Part shown: positions 45,101-52,830 of the stretch, piece by piece
Layout of the letters: the number at the start of each line of letters is the position of its first letter
How positions within the stretch are numbered: position 1 is the stretch's first letter
Origin: Granulosicoccus antarcticus IMCC3135
GTDB lineage: Bacteria; Pseudomonadota; Gammaproteobacteria; Granulosicoccales; Granulosicoccaceae
Assembly: GCF_002215215.1 (NCBI RefSeq)
Contig: NZ_CP018632.1
Location: 2,228,501 to 2,292,500, forward strand
Direction: 5' to 3'
Length of the DNA: 64,000 nucleotides
Notes under the pieces: model-generated
Database searches by the model: none
Seen by the model: the letters and a program-made list of their open reading frames with translations, nothing else
What the model was told of the DNA's origin: nothing
Translations under genes and position numbers: made by a program

Positions 45101-45564
45101 TTTTATTTGACAGATCAGTAAAAAGCGAGGCTTTGTTGAGAGCCCTGTCAAAGCCGATTGAAAGAGGGGCGTCACTTGAGCTGCAGACAAAGATAGCCGC
45201 TGATGGGTTGGGTGCAAGAGTTGTCATCGCAGATTTCAAGGTACAGCATACTTCCGAATTCAGTGGGTCAATTGCTGGTTTCATCCACTACGCGATTAAA
45301 GCCACCAATGCTCGGATCATAGAGGCGTTCACAAGCGCTCTTAAGGGAGCGTTTTTACGCGTGGCGCGATCCGAGCCTGAAAAGAGTACGCACGCTGACG
45401 TTCTTATTGAGATGAGAGAGTCAGCTATGGCAACTGGCTACTTTCGGAATGTCGTAGGTGGAGTTGTGATCGACAAACTTGGGTTGCGCTTCATCCTGTT
45501 CCACGGTGCTGCACCTGAAACAGGTCACGAACTTCAGGTCGAAGTTTACTCCTCAGAAATATGA
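42142..45564 (+). CDS. Envelope operon gene C: large secreted periplasmic or surface protein (1140 aa)
   Basis: GTG start at 42142; the signal peptide MQLTQLILILTIICIGTSVF ends in a likely cleavage site VFA-A. I do not recognise the mature protein. The N-terminal half is mixed alpha/beta. A helical region around residues 490-690 has a short internal repeat (SERIRNDYANVTDAFVAEAS, then SEQIRNDF). Near residue 935 a Gly-rich linker (GGGGRGGDGNGRW) separates a C-terminal domain. The stop overlaps gene D by ATGA, so C and D are translationally coupled although C is exported and D has no signal. C may be a partner or substrate of the D protease candidate; this is inference. Confidence 0.72.
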   Translation: MQLTQLILILTIICIGTSVFAADKEKSTRKSLSYWFEFRKLASHHFQDWIVAGDGPTFTLIYSEPPPAYNPSEYEKLFQDTFRGLVSFQTKSEQLGFNGSFTDIVAHLDYSFADEDALREFEIDLRALSHEIYGTSYGARALRLRDLSNDPPDTDAGAPVQINASDLASWLFDDDLIFGSPETGLSGNIEALGNNRLGRYISTDGTLVTLIFDRTRKVEFSDIKHIRHFVLDSDLILGGVVDDKRDLIFLVGRARQKDLKDFPPLRVEDVLNLIEQENGSLAQSYDRTTPGAGRVTYEGKDQDWAPSYLSAELLDTEFGSLLNEADAILKSQSLANSTSYAGFEIAPIPGPPFEKGVWVELNKVTPLTSLIFNFNTLGSGHWLKVDSNTKIYASNRTGSYSVTYSPFASGEASLSDEASQIADAEKQYGTWFNESQNLALTRTVQYTSLFQIFKEPSQVAFSGYPDRSSRFDNVGLALKNSIIRGFQACLPESDSGSANFGALKEAFVRVTSERIRNDYANVTDAFVAEASEQIRNDFPKDKQELLELLSGVATKLRYDGNLFGSQNRELMDQYNALLRQEEAVLPKARAAQENYVVHTEYLKQQYRVDEQVVRGSLQEDGRDTVEVVLLRGSREWNPQQGKDGEDRSKWAELLSINNREVGYYNSLLYKRSQIDSTLDKLESEWGNKKEIADFVASRCDVIEGTNDTIFDTYQNWTFEDGAGKEADSNFLRTPTIVLSRNKLDPEFLGGHNVKRQGLEIEFSSSVGVDGFTFQGNTLELHPQHGGRLADLSEAMAKVKNADPAAQKSAFETGTSSNASGGGTRESILKISRNDRTGTILDGLAIHEASEAAAAPLPNSVRLGWGERGLYLDQTIDGKVRRSNLFGASYGLPQLLESRLAFHRTAVVEFDRSIDAATRNELISDFIRERPSTAAGGGGRGGDGNGRWRISGTSPDGPGRGPRLIIFTDMQTGRQRVVAETTRGRIEILFDRSVKSEALLRALSKPIERGASLELQTKIAADGLGARVVIADFKVQHTSEFSGSIAGFIHYAIKATNARIIEAFTSALKGAFLRVARSEPEKSTHADVLIEMRESAMATGYFRNVVGGVVIDKLGLRFILFHGAAPETGHELQVEVYSSEI

Positions 45565-46397
45565 TTAACGGCGTTGCGATATTGTCAGCCTTGCCCGAGT
45601 CACTGGACGAGATCCGTGCTGGAGCTGCGGACCAGACTAAAGACTACATACGAACCCAGCTTCTTGTGCGACTTCATACACCTGAAAGTGCTTGGGATAT
45701 TATGAATCCAGTACTAGGCGACATGGCACGAGACTCATTCGCTTGGTGTCGGGCGCAGGGAGTCACAGTCAGACAGAAAGCAGGTTTAGCCGAGTTACGT
45801 GACTCGTTGGCAACCCACGACCTGGTTATAGTTTTAGCGCATTGGAAGGGGCCACTTGTTCATTGGATGGATTTACCAGATTCAATAGATGAACTTAAAC
45901 AGATTCAGACAAGTCTGGACGACGTAGTTTGCGCTCAAGAAGGGGTAACTGCCTCAACGCTGAAGAAATCATTGAAATCTTCTCTTAACAAGAAAATTGA
46001 ATCATGGTTGAATTGGTTGGATCTTTCGTCACTAGGTAGGGACGATGTAGTTATTGGTGAGTACTACGGGCAGTGCCTCGCTCGCGAACGTCTTGATGCA
46101 TGGCTCGGGCGCTTAATCGTTCCAGGCGCACGGCTTGAGTTAAGCGACGGGCTTTGGTCGGCACAGGAGGTAGCCGCTTGCTTTCCTTTTGAGTGGGATG
46201 GTATCTGTGACTTCTCTTGCTGCCGCTCGTTATACTTGTCTGACATAGTAAAGGCCAAGACACGGCGAGGACTTATTCGAGCCGATGCGCGTTACTTGAA
46301 ACCAAAAAAAGTATTTGAGGCCCTAAACCACAATGTTGGGGCAGTTGTATCTGGCACGTCGTACTTGGATGCGGCGCATGCTTTTGACAAACTTTGA
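45561..46397 (+). CDS. Envelope operon gene D: CHAT/caspase-like protease candidate (278 aa)
   Basis: The layout resembles a CHAT (caspase-like) fold. A strand ending in histidine, HDLVIVLAHWKGPLVH (His94), is followed about 125 residues later by a strand ending in cysteine, WDGICDFSCCRSLYLSDIVK (Cys220/221). In CHAT proteases, His follows beta-strand 3 and Cys beta-strand 4. No signal peptide, so cytosolic. The family assignment is mine from spacing and local pattern and is not certain; an unrelated alpha/beta protein is the alternative. It starts inside the last codons of gene C. Confidence 0.5.
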   Translation: MINGVAILSALPESLDEIRAGAADQTKDYIRTQLLVRLHTPESAWDIMNPVLGDMARDSFAWCRAQGVTVRQKAGLAELRDSLATHDLVIVLAHWKGPLVHWMDLPDSIDELKQIQTSLDDVVCAQEGVTASTLKKSLKSSLNKKIESWLNWLDLSSLGRDDVVIGEYYGQCLARERLDAWLGRLIVPGARLELSDGLWSAQEVAACFPFEWDGICDFSCCRSLYLSDIVKAKTRRGLIRADARYLKPKKVFEALNHNVGAVVSGTSYLDAAHAFDKL

Positions 46398-46409
46398 GGA
46401 GAAAGATAA

Positions 46410-46829
46410 ATGATAGTCTCTACAAAATCCTTATTGGATGTGTATAGATCCGAAATCGGTGATCTAGGAGGAGATGACGAAACGTCAGGTACCAGTCTGC
46501 GGTTTGATCGCTTCGTTATGATCCTGATCATAGCCTTTAGTCTTGCGATTTCGGCCATGGGCGTGATGGGTATGTATAAGTTCCTATCATCCGAAAACTT
46601 TGGATTATCGATTCTGTCGCTGTTTTTCGTTGTTGTCGGCGTGTATAGCGCGTTAGGAGTTTATCGCGAGTTTGTGAGTATGGATATGATTTCAAAAATG
46701 CTGCCAAGTATACCCGGTGAATCGCAGATGGAGGTCATCAGGGTTCTCTTGGATAAAGACCGGAATTTAACGTTGATCGATCGGCTTTTGAGTATGATTG
46801 AGAATATATTTCCGACAAAACAAAAGTAA
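46410..46829 (+). CDS. Envelope operon gene E: two-TM inner-membrane protein (139 aa)
   Basis: AGGAG lies about 8 bp before the ATG, 12 bp after gene D. The soluble N-terminus of about 30 aa is followed by two transmembrane helices (about 34-55 VMILIIAFSLAISAMGVMG and 64-82 LSILSLFFVVVGVYSALGV), then a cytosolic helical tail of about 55 aa. Family not recognised. It resembles small signalling or scaffold membrane subunits in defence and secretion operons. Confidence 0.68.
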   Translation: MIVSTKSLLDVYRSEIGDLGGDDETSGTSLRFDRFVMILIIAFSLAISAMGVMGMYKFLSSENFGLSILSLFFVVVGVYSALGVYREFVSMDMISKMLPSIPGESQMEVIRVLLDKDRNLTLIDRLLSMIENIFPTKQK

Positions 46830-46953
46830 TAAGAACAGAAATCAGCAGGAACTCATGGATTGGGAATTTTTTCGATGTCAAATAGTGTGTTTTTTCTGGT
46901 GATTGAGGGTGGCAGAGCTGGGAAGGTTTGTCTGATTTTAAGAGGGAAAAAGA

Positions 46954-47577
46954 TTGAACCAAGAAGACAGCAAAGAAGATGAAGTAAATTTCGTTCTTGT
47001 CGGAGGTGTTGCCGATAAAAAGAGGTCACATATGAAATTTTTACCTATGATTGCCTTAGTGGTGGCTTTGGTTGCGCTTGTGCACACATTCTGGTTAGCA
47101 AATCGAATTGCTGCTAGGTTGTCTTCTACTGAGGCCGACAACGCCACGTTTGAAAGGGACTCGGAGGCTGCATCAGCGGAACTAGAGCGCCTAGCCGAAG
47201 ACAACACTTCTGAAATCAAAGCTGTGAGAGAAAAGGCTGCTTCTGGAGTTGAGAACCTCGAGCTGCGCCTGAACGAATTAGAAATAGAGCTGCGAGACGA
47301 AGTATCATCAAAATTAACCCAAGAATTGGTGGAAGAGGCTACATCAATGGCTATTGAGAAGGTAGTCAGTAGCCACTTACCGAAGAGCAGTGACTTTTTG
47401 TTGGACTTGGCTGGTGTGCTAGCCAAGAATTTCCATAAGGAGCTTCAAGGAGTACCAGGCGAAAAAGTCGACCCCGAATTACTCGCAACGTTCTTAGCGC
47501 GCGACCAGAGCTTTCTTGACGCCCTGCAATTCAAGACTCTGACAGAATTCGATTCGAGTGACACCGATGAGCGCTAA
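46954..47577 (+). CDS. Envelope operon gene F: single-TM coiled-coil protein (207 aa)
   Basis: TTG start at 46954 with GAGGG upstream; ATG 47032 with AGAGG is an equally plausible start giving 181 aa. One TM helix (FLPMIALVVALVALVHTFWL) is followed by about 90 residues of heptad-like coiled coil (SAELERLAEDNTSEIKAVRE, LELRLNELEIELRDEVSS) and a small C-terminal domain. It probably spans the inner membrane with a periplasmic coiled coil. It lies 124 bp after gene E; whether it shares the transcript is not certain. Confidence 0.65.
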   Translation: MNQEDSKEDEVNFVLVGGVADKKRSHMKFLPMIALVVALVALVHTFWLANRIAARLSSTEADNATFERDSEAASAELERLAEDNTSEIKAVREKAASGVENLELRLNELEIELRDEVSSKLTQELVEEATSMAIEKVVSSHLPKSSDFLLDLAGVLAKNFHKELQGVPGEKVDPELLATFLARDQSFLDALQFKTLTEFDSSDTDER

Positions 47578-48071
47578 AAACAAATTTGATTTAACGTAGG
47601 GGGCGGGGCCCATCTTGGGCTCGCCAAAGAATGTCCGAAACCAAGATCAATTGAAACACCGGATCAAGGATACGTAGTTGCGTTTCCCCACGTTGGTGGG
47701 TTACATCACGAGTATCGGCGCGCCGCATGATTTCGGGATTCGGTAACACAATGCGCATTGCGATGATGGCGCGAAAGTTTGGGATAGAGTTTTTGGGGCT
47801 CCTCAAAAAAATCTGTGGGTATGTTTTGGCTCTGGAAGATCTCCCATCGCGTGATATAGCGCTATTTCTATGCCTTTGAAGGTACGGAATCCATAGGATT
47901 TTCTCATCGTCAGTTTTGCCTTGTTGTTCAGCAATTCCCGGCCAGCTAGATCCTGAGTTGCATTATATTCGAGAGCATGCTGTCAGTTTCCTGCAGGCGC
48001 AGTATGGCCTGCCAGAAAGTGACAAAACTAGCCAGGATGTCGAGGGAGGTGCGGTGGTGGGCCAATGTTGA
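47578..48071. other. Decayed stretch after the envelope operon
   Basis: Apart from the transposase tail at 47803-47940 no gene is supported. At 47951-48070 a plus frame reads PELHYIREHAVSFLQAQYGL, which looks coding but is not recognised and has no start. Confidence 0.4.
47803..47940 (-). pseudogene. Transposase C-terminal tail (ISL3-like)
   Basis: The minus frame reads ELLNNKAKLTMRKSYGFRTF, then KGIEIALYHAMGDLPEPKHT and HRFF with a stop at 47803. This is the conserved NNKxKxxxRKxYGFR tail of ISL3-like transposases. Only 45 residues remain. Confidence 0.5.
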
Positions 48072-48415
48072 GTGAATGGGAGCTATTGTCAATTCTGGTG
48101 TTTGAAAGGTTGAATCAAGCGGCGACCTGATCGGCGATTTTTACTTCGATTCCATCCTTGAATTTCACTCCTTGGATCACCTTCGCCAAGTGATCAAAAC
48201 ATCGTAATCTGTGCCAGCGTTTCTGTGTACACTGACCGAGCTTAAACATCATGTGCAGCATACTCGTGCTGGACAAACACCCTTTGGATCGTTTGGTGCG
48301 ATGGCGGATAGTGGCAAACGTTGATTCGATCGGGTTGGTCGTGCGTATGCTCTTCCAGTGGGCGGCTGGAAAATCATAGAACGTCAACAACTCATGCTGG
48401 TCCTTGAGCAATGGC
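48072..48415 (-). pseudogene. IS256 remnant: terminus plus transposase C-terminus
   Basis: The IS256-type end (GAGCTATTGTCAAT followed by TCTGGTGTTTG) lies at about 48077. The frame up to 48411 encodes only the last 98 residues (LLKDQHELLTFYDFPAAHWK, then RTTNPIESTFATIRHRTKRS). It is a second, more diverged copy of the element at 31736, in the same orientation, truncated near 48415. Confidence 0.82.
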
Positions 48416-48509
48416 TACACCACGCATCAGCCTCGAGCGTCTCTGTTGGTGATGTTAGGCAGCAGTGCAAAGTTAAATATAAGATTGAGGAATTGTGGGA
48501 TAATTTATT

Positions 48510-49397
48510 ATGGGTTACGAACTTTGGACTTCACCAGTTACTGGAATACGCCGGCGTGGCTCAAAGCTTGTAGAGTTGAGACGGCATTTTGAAGATGCGA
48601 TAACCGTAGAAGCTATCTATGAGCCAATCCAAGCTTGCGAAGTGGACATGCCCACTAAAGCGCTTTCTGAGATACTTGAAAAAAGAGGATTCGATATCTG
48701 CGGTGTGCGATACCCAGGCTCAGACGAGATACATAACTATGTTACCGCTGAATCTCTGACTTCAGCAACCCACGTTTCAGATTGCATTCAGATTATCGCA
48801 TCTAATACTGTTATTTCTGAAACTACTGCTATTGCTGATTGCCTGCATTTTCTCGCTGATATGCAGTGGAAATTTGTTCTAGTCGGTACTTCTATTGCTG
48901 GGATCGTTACCCAATGGGATCTAAACAAACCACCTTCGCGGGTATATTTTTTTGGAATTCTTTCATTATTCGAGCAGCACCTGAATCTGTGGATTAGACG
49001 TTACTACACAGACGAAGAAATGAGGGCCGTCGTAGGCACCAATAAACATCGTAGCGCTGAAACACTTCAACAAAGGAAAAAGCTACGTGGCATTCCAACT
49101 GCATTGATAGAAAATTTTAATATTCCAGAAAAAAGACTCTTGCTTTTTTCGAATGAATATTTATTAGCGGCACTAAATATCGACGCTGAAGATGAAATAA
49201 AAATAGAGAATATTGCCACATTCAGAAACGCATTGATGCACTCTGCAAATAGTGTCCTAGATAGCCTAACATGGCAAGAAGTTGCAACAATGATACTTTT
49301 TATTGAAAAAACGCTGGAACTTTCAGACAAGCTTATCGAGGATGACGCGCTACGCACGAAAGAACCAGATAGTGAACATCTATTTGCTTCTGCCTAA
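48510..49397 (+). CDS. CBS-like domain fused to HEPN-motif domain (295 aa)
   Basis: Residues about 1-140 look like a CBS pair: DAITVEAIYEPIQACEVDMP, then ALSEILEKRGFDICGV, VTAESL and the second-module ending FVLVGTSIAGIVTQWDLNKP. CBS modules bind adenine nucleotides. Residues 145-275 are helical and carry RNALMH at 239-244, a HEPN R-x4-H motif, in the setting NIATFRNALMHSANS. A nucleotide-sensing domain joined to an RNase-type domain would make a one-protein switch. The start ATG 48510 has only a weak upstream site. It sits just after the IS256 remnant. Confidence 0.62.
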   Translation: MGYELWTSPVTGIRRRGSKLVELRRHFEDAITVEAIYEPIQACEVDMPTKALSEILEKRGFDICGVRYPGSDEIHNYVTAESLTSATHVSDCIQIIASNTVISETTAIADCLHFLADMQWKFVLVGTSIAGIVTQWDLNKPPSRVYFFGILSLFEQHLNLWIRRYYTDEEMRAVVGTNKHRSAETLQQRKKLRGIPTALIENFNIPEKRLLLFSNEYLLAALNIDAEDEIKIENIATFRNALMHSANSVLDSLTWQEVATMILFIEKTLELSDKLIEDDALRTKEPDSEHLFASA

Positions 49398-49662
49398 CGC
49401 AGCAATCATTAATATTTGACTCTGCCACAGTTTCTGGCTAAGTCATAATCTGAGTCATCCTCGAATATCTTGATGGCAAATGCTATCCGAAAACTTCCGC
49501 TATGAGGACGAAGCAGGCATAACTTACAGGTATGAGCTTTCTACCCGTAGGTCTGAATTGTCCTCAAAGCGGACATCATCATTGACGCTGTGCAGCGTAT
49601 CGGTAACACTAATTTCGCAGCTACTTCCACTAGTTGTCTACTGTATAAACTTTAAACATATT
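49398..49662. other. Intergenic region with dispersed repeat copy 2
   Basis: No gene supported. Begins GCCTAACGCAGC right at the upstream stop (weakly integron-like) and contains the repeat at 49502-49571. Confidence 0.45.
49502..49571 (-). repeat. Dispersed inverted repeat, copy 2 (about 70 bp)
   Basis: Inverted counterpart of 29211-29280, bounded by ATGAGGACGAAG and TTGTCCTCAAAG, and able to fold as a hairpin. The shared AACTTCCGCT lies just outside the repeat in the same orientation at both loci. Confidence 0.7.
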
Positions 49663-50463
49663 TCAGGTTCGCTTCCATACACTCTTTACATCTGGATGCT
49701 TATAAGAAAGGAAGTCACAATACTCAAACGAAATATGCATCGCACTCCAAAGCGGATCACCGTGTAAGTTCACCATCGCCATTGGATTTACAAAATCTAA
49801 CATGTATGAAAAAGGGGTATCGTATCCGCCTTCTTGAATATACTTAAACTCAAGTTTTAAACGATTCCAATCTGGAATAGCCCTGACAATCAGATTTTTT
49901 TCGACAGCATTGAACAATAGTTCCTTTAATTCATCTCTAAGTACGTGCCATTTCCTAACATGTCCCATGAACACATCGTTCTCGTGGAGAAATATGGAGT
50001 CATCCTTAAGCTCCGACTGCACCCTGATATAGAATTCCAAGTAGAAATTTGTAAATTCTTTCCAACCGCTGACAAAGGCAACTATTGCTGCAACATCTAC
50101 GTTTTCTTCATTGGAATCAATCACAGAAACCAATGCCCAATCCATCTCGCCACGAACACGCATCTCGTGTTGCGACTTTAGAATGTAGAGCCTTTCAATA
50201 GGATAGCCGATAGGATCTTTATCAATAGTTGTATGGCATGTTGGGCACAATAAAATCAAGTTGAAATACGAATTTCTTTCTGCATCAACAAGAATGCTGC
50301 AGCCTCTAGGGCCTTTTTTATTCCCAGCTACAATATGTGCGGCTTCACCAACAACTACTGCCTTACCTTCCAAGGACACACCTTCTAGCTTATGTCGACA
50401 CATGCTACATGTCGATGCAGCCCGTCCCCACAATTGTTTCACATCTGCAGCTGGGATTGTCAT
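49663..50463 (-). CDS. HNH endonuclease-domain protein (266 aa)
   Basis: The N-terminal HNH nuclease domain shows C-x2-C (TCSMCRHKL), the catalytic GEAAHIVAGNKKGPRG, the asparagine in SYFNLILLCPTCHTTIDKDP and the second zinc pair CPTC. The C-terminal 150 residues are helical and unrecognised (FTNFYLEFYIRVQSELKDDS, LEFKYIQEGGYDTPF) and may recognise the target or a partner. HNH proteins of this architecture occur in restriction and defence loci. Single gene on the minus strand, 126 bp downstream of the next gene. Confidence 0.85.
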   Translation of the reverse strand: MTIPAADVKQLWGRAASTCSMCRHKLEGVSLEGKAVVVGEAAHIVAGNKKGPRGCSILVDAERNSYFNLILLCPTCHTTIDKDPIGYPIERLYILKSQHEMRVRGEMDWALVSVIDSNEENVDVAAIVAFVSGWKEFTNFYLEFYIRVQSELKDDSIFLHENDVFMGHVRKWHVLRDELKELLFNAVEKNLIVRAIPDWNRLKLEFKYIQEGGYDTPFSYMLDFVNPMAMVNLHGDPLWSAMHISFEYCDFLSYKHPDVKSVWKRT

Positions 50464-50588
50464 ACATTACATATCCATATTTTTGTTATCACGAACACTG
50501 CCGGCTGACGCACCATCTTGCGTAGTCAAGTTGTGTGGCCGGGCCCAGTGCTTGCTGCATGGCTCAATTAGCCCTAGGACACTAAGGC

Positions 50589-51188
50589 TTATGACCCTAC
50601 ATGTTTTTTCGCAGCATCTGAAAGCTTACTGATGTAGTGAACGGCATCGGGCAGCAACCTTGTATATGTATTATTCAATGCACGCAATAGATCGCCTTCT
50701 ACATACCCACTAAGTCTCGATAGTTCTTTACTGACCTTTGAATCAGTATGCTTTATTGAATTGTTAATGAGTCTCAGCTCTGTTAAGGAGCTTGTCTCCG
50801 CCACCTCTGGCAATAGCGGTAGCACATCACTATTTATATATCGCATGTCAGAGAGTTTTTTTTCTTTCAGATCAGAGAACACACATTTAACGATTTTTTT
50901 CCTTGCTACTTCCACTCGACTGTACAGCGTAACTATTGCCATAGAATATGCTATGTCTACGGCACCACCTGCATCATCGTACATTCCTTCTATATGCCAC
51001 CGATATTCATCTTTCTCCTCTTCTGTAAGTGATGGATCATCAGCAATTTCTTTCAAAGTTATATCCATTTCATCATTTTTCGCCTTTTCGAAATTTCGGG
51101 CCATTCCAAGATAGGTATCTATATCGTCAACTCGAAGCTCACCTGCGTATTTCAGCAGCCACAGCTTTACCCTTTCAGTCATATTCAT
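50589..51188 (-). CDS. Helical protein with R-x-x-N-N-x-x-K-H motif (199 aa)
   Basis: An all-helical, acidic protein without signal or TM segment. LTELRLINNSIKHTDSKVS near residues 135-153 matches the R-x2-N-N-x2-K-H pattern of several HEPN/AbiV-like families, where these residues line the RNase or dimer site. The rest is unrecognised. It lies downstream of the ART-like gene on the same strand (170 bp), so it may be its partner or antitoxin, but the spacing is long. Confidence 0.5.
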   Translation of the reverse strand: MNMTERVKLWLLKYAGELRVDDIDTYLGMARNFEKAKNDEMDITLKEIADDPSLTEEEKDEYRWHIEGMYDDAGGAVDIAYSMAIVTLYSRVEVARKKIVKCVFSDLKEKKLSDMRYINSDVLPLLPEVAETSSLTELRLINNSIKHTDSKVSKELSRLSGYVEGDLLRALNNTYTRLLPDAVHYISKLSDAAKKHVGS

Positions 51189-51357
51189 TTCATAAATGTG
51201 ATATCGAAATAATTGTATATTTGGGAGATTCAGAATTAACGGAACGCGAGATAAGTTCGAAAATAACTCAGATATTTTCTAGCCACTGCCGCTCCGTGGG
51301 GCTGAGTTAGGCTTAGGGTGTAATAACTAAAGTAGAAGTGTGGGTCCAGCTGGTTTG

Positions 51358-51990
51358 CTATTTTACGTCATAAAGTTTTGCAGTATTTACGGTTACTTCA
51401 TTTTCGTGATGGTCTAACCTAGCAAAATATACATCAGCTTTCAGGATTTTTGCTTCTATAACTATTCGTGTGACCGATTCAAACCAAGGTTGACTTGAAT
51501 AATGAACGTAGGCGAATTCGTGTGCAACGGATTTGTTTAAACTCCATGATTGTCCAAAAGAATGCTGATTTAGCTCGTGCTCATCGCATCCTCTATAAAC
51601 CCGCAGAACAGCGGGATGCCCCGACAGGTCTGCAGTATCTATATGTTGGGTCAATACAATTTTGGGATACCAGTCTTGATTCTCTTGATAAATAAAAAGA
51701 TCTTCAATGCTGTATTCTGAGAATGAAGTAAATGCATGCCGAAGAGAGCACAGGACATTTTTAGACTCCGTGGATTTCATGGCGCTCTTGCGACGTATAT
51801 GCTGGGCTGAAACATAATCACAATTCTGTTTCTTTGTTAATCTCTGCGCATAATAGTCAGTTACATCATTGAGAAAGGTAATTATAGAATCCATTGAAAG
51901 TACAACATCAGTAGAACCTAGTTTTAGTTGAAGGTTGTTGAGATCGATGCTCATCGTATTCGACAGGTACATCTTTGTACTCTTCTTCAC
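51358..51990 (-). CDS. ADP-ribosyltransferase-like protein (210 aa)
   Basis: The order of motifs fits the R-S-E class of ADP-ribosyltransferases: VLRVYRGCDEHEL (Arg133), QSWSLNKSVAHEFA (Ser148/Ser150 followed by the A-x-x-FA helix) and ARLDHHENEVTVNTAK (ExE, Glu196 and Glu198). The N-terminal 100 residues are helical. No signal peptide, so it would act in the cell, for example as a toxin or a defence effector that modifies a host target. Starts with GTG at 51990; ATG 51972 is an alternative. The assignment is mine from the motif pattern. Confidence 0.58.
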   Translation of the reverse strand: MKKSTKMYLSNTMSIDLNNLQLKLGSTDVVLSMDSIITFLNDVTDYYAQRLTKKQNCDYVSAQHIRRKSAMKSTESKNVLCSLRHAFTSFSEYSIEDLFIYQENQDWYPKIVLTQHIDTADLSGHPAVLRVYRGCDEHELNQHSFGQSWSLNKSVAHEFAYVHYSSQPWFESVTRIVIEAKILKADVYFARLDHHENEVTVNTAKLYDVK

Positions 51991-52083
51991 CTGATATTTT
52001 TTCCAAAATAGTTACTTATTAGCCCTTGCTAGCCTCAGTAGGCTGCAAGACACCGTTAGATATTTCATGCAGAGGCTTTCCCA

Positions 52084-52424
52084 CTAGTTCAATTTTGGAT
52101 TCCAGTAAGACCCTTCTGCATATACACTAAATGGACTCTCACCTTTGTCTCGATAGTCTCGGCAAACACCATTCAATATATTTTTTACCACTTTTGTGAT
52201 GAATGCTGTTGGATAGATCAACTCCCATGTCGAGTGCCATTGCAGCGTCGGAGGATATTGCAGCGCAGTCAGCGTCTGCATTTTGTGATAATAAGGATTC
52301 AACTCACGCCTAAACGGAGACTCTGACCCTTGCCCTGGTTTGCTAAATTCGTGAACGACACAATTTCTGTAAAGCCATAACATATTCTCATGGGATAAAA
52401 GCTCTGGAGTGAAGCCATTACATT
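52084..52424 (-). pseudogene. C-terminal half of a HEPN-motif gene split by IS66
   Basis: The frame ending at 52084 reads, from the IS66 junction, CNGFTPELLSHENMLWLYRN, then CVVHEFSKPGQGSES. RNCVVH is a HEPN R-x4-H motif. It joins in frame with the N-terminal half at 54937-55331 when IS66 and one 8-bp duplication are removed (GAFIQ-CN-GFTPELL). The motif half is now separated from its start and probably silent. Confidence 0.75.
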
Positions 52425-52506
52425 GTAAGCGGTTCCAAATCGACGTAATTGAGTGAGTCGATGGTTCGCGCGAAGATGTGCTCACTGTTACAGCGAGCAA
52501 CACGCC

Positions 52507-52830
52507 ATGTCATCGATCAAGTCATCAGTCAGTCGCCGAGCGATCTGGGAAAGCCACGTCCTTACTTGGCAAGGCAGCGGATTGAGCAAAGCGAAGTATT
52601 GCCGGGAGAACAAGCTGAGATACCACCAATTCATTTATTGGATTTCCAAGGGTGAACAGAGAGTTCAGCCGAAGACCGTCACAGCGCAGACACCCAAGCT
52701 ATTGCCGGTGGTGATCAAACAATCAGCTGTCTCACCAGAACTGCAGATCAAGCTTCCCAACGGCATCATCATCAGCGGCATCACAGTGGATTCAGTGGAG
52801 GTGCTTGGTGCTTTGATGGATCAGCTATGA
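52507..52830 (+). CDS. tnpA: IS66 accessory protein TnpA
   Basis: A 107-aa protein starting MSSIKSSVSRRAIWESHVLT. It has the HTH-like WQGSGLSKAKYCRENKLRYH, then QFIYWISK segment of IS66 TnpA and a C-terminal PNGIIISGITVDSVEVLGAL. I preferred the ATG at 52507 over 52453. The stop overlaps the tnpB start by ATGA. It is needed for IS66 transposition together with TnpB and TnpC. Confidence 0.88.
   Translation: MSSIKSSVSRRAIWESHVLTWQGSGLSKAKYCRENKLRYHQFIYWISKGEQRVQPKTVTAQTPKLLPVVIKQSAVSPELQIKLPNGIIISGITVDSVEVLGALMDQL

Noticed and set aside
29083-51357. Chromosomal integron with gene cassettes
   Set aside because: A few attC-like TAAC/GTTA pairs occur after genes, but arm complementarity is poor, gene strands are mixed and no integron integrase is present. 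Kept only as a question in the nested-repeat finding.
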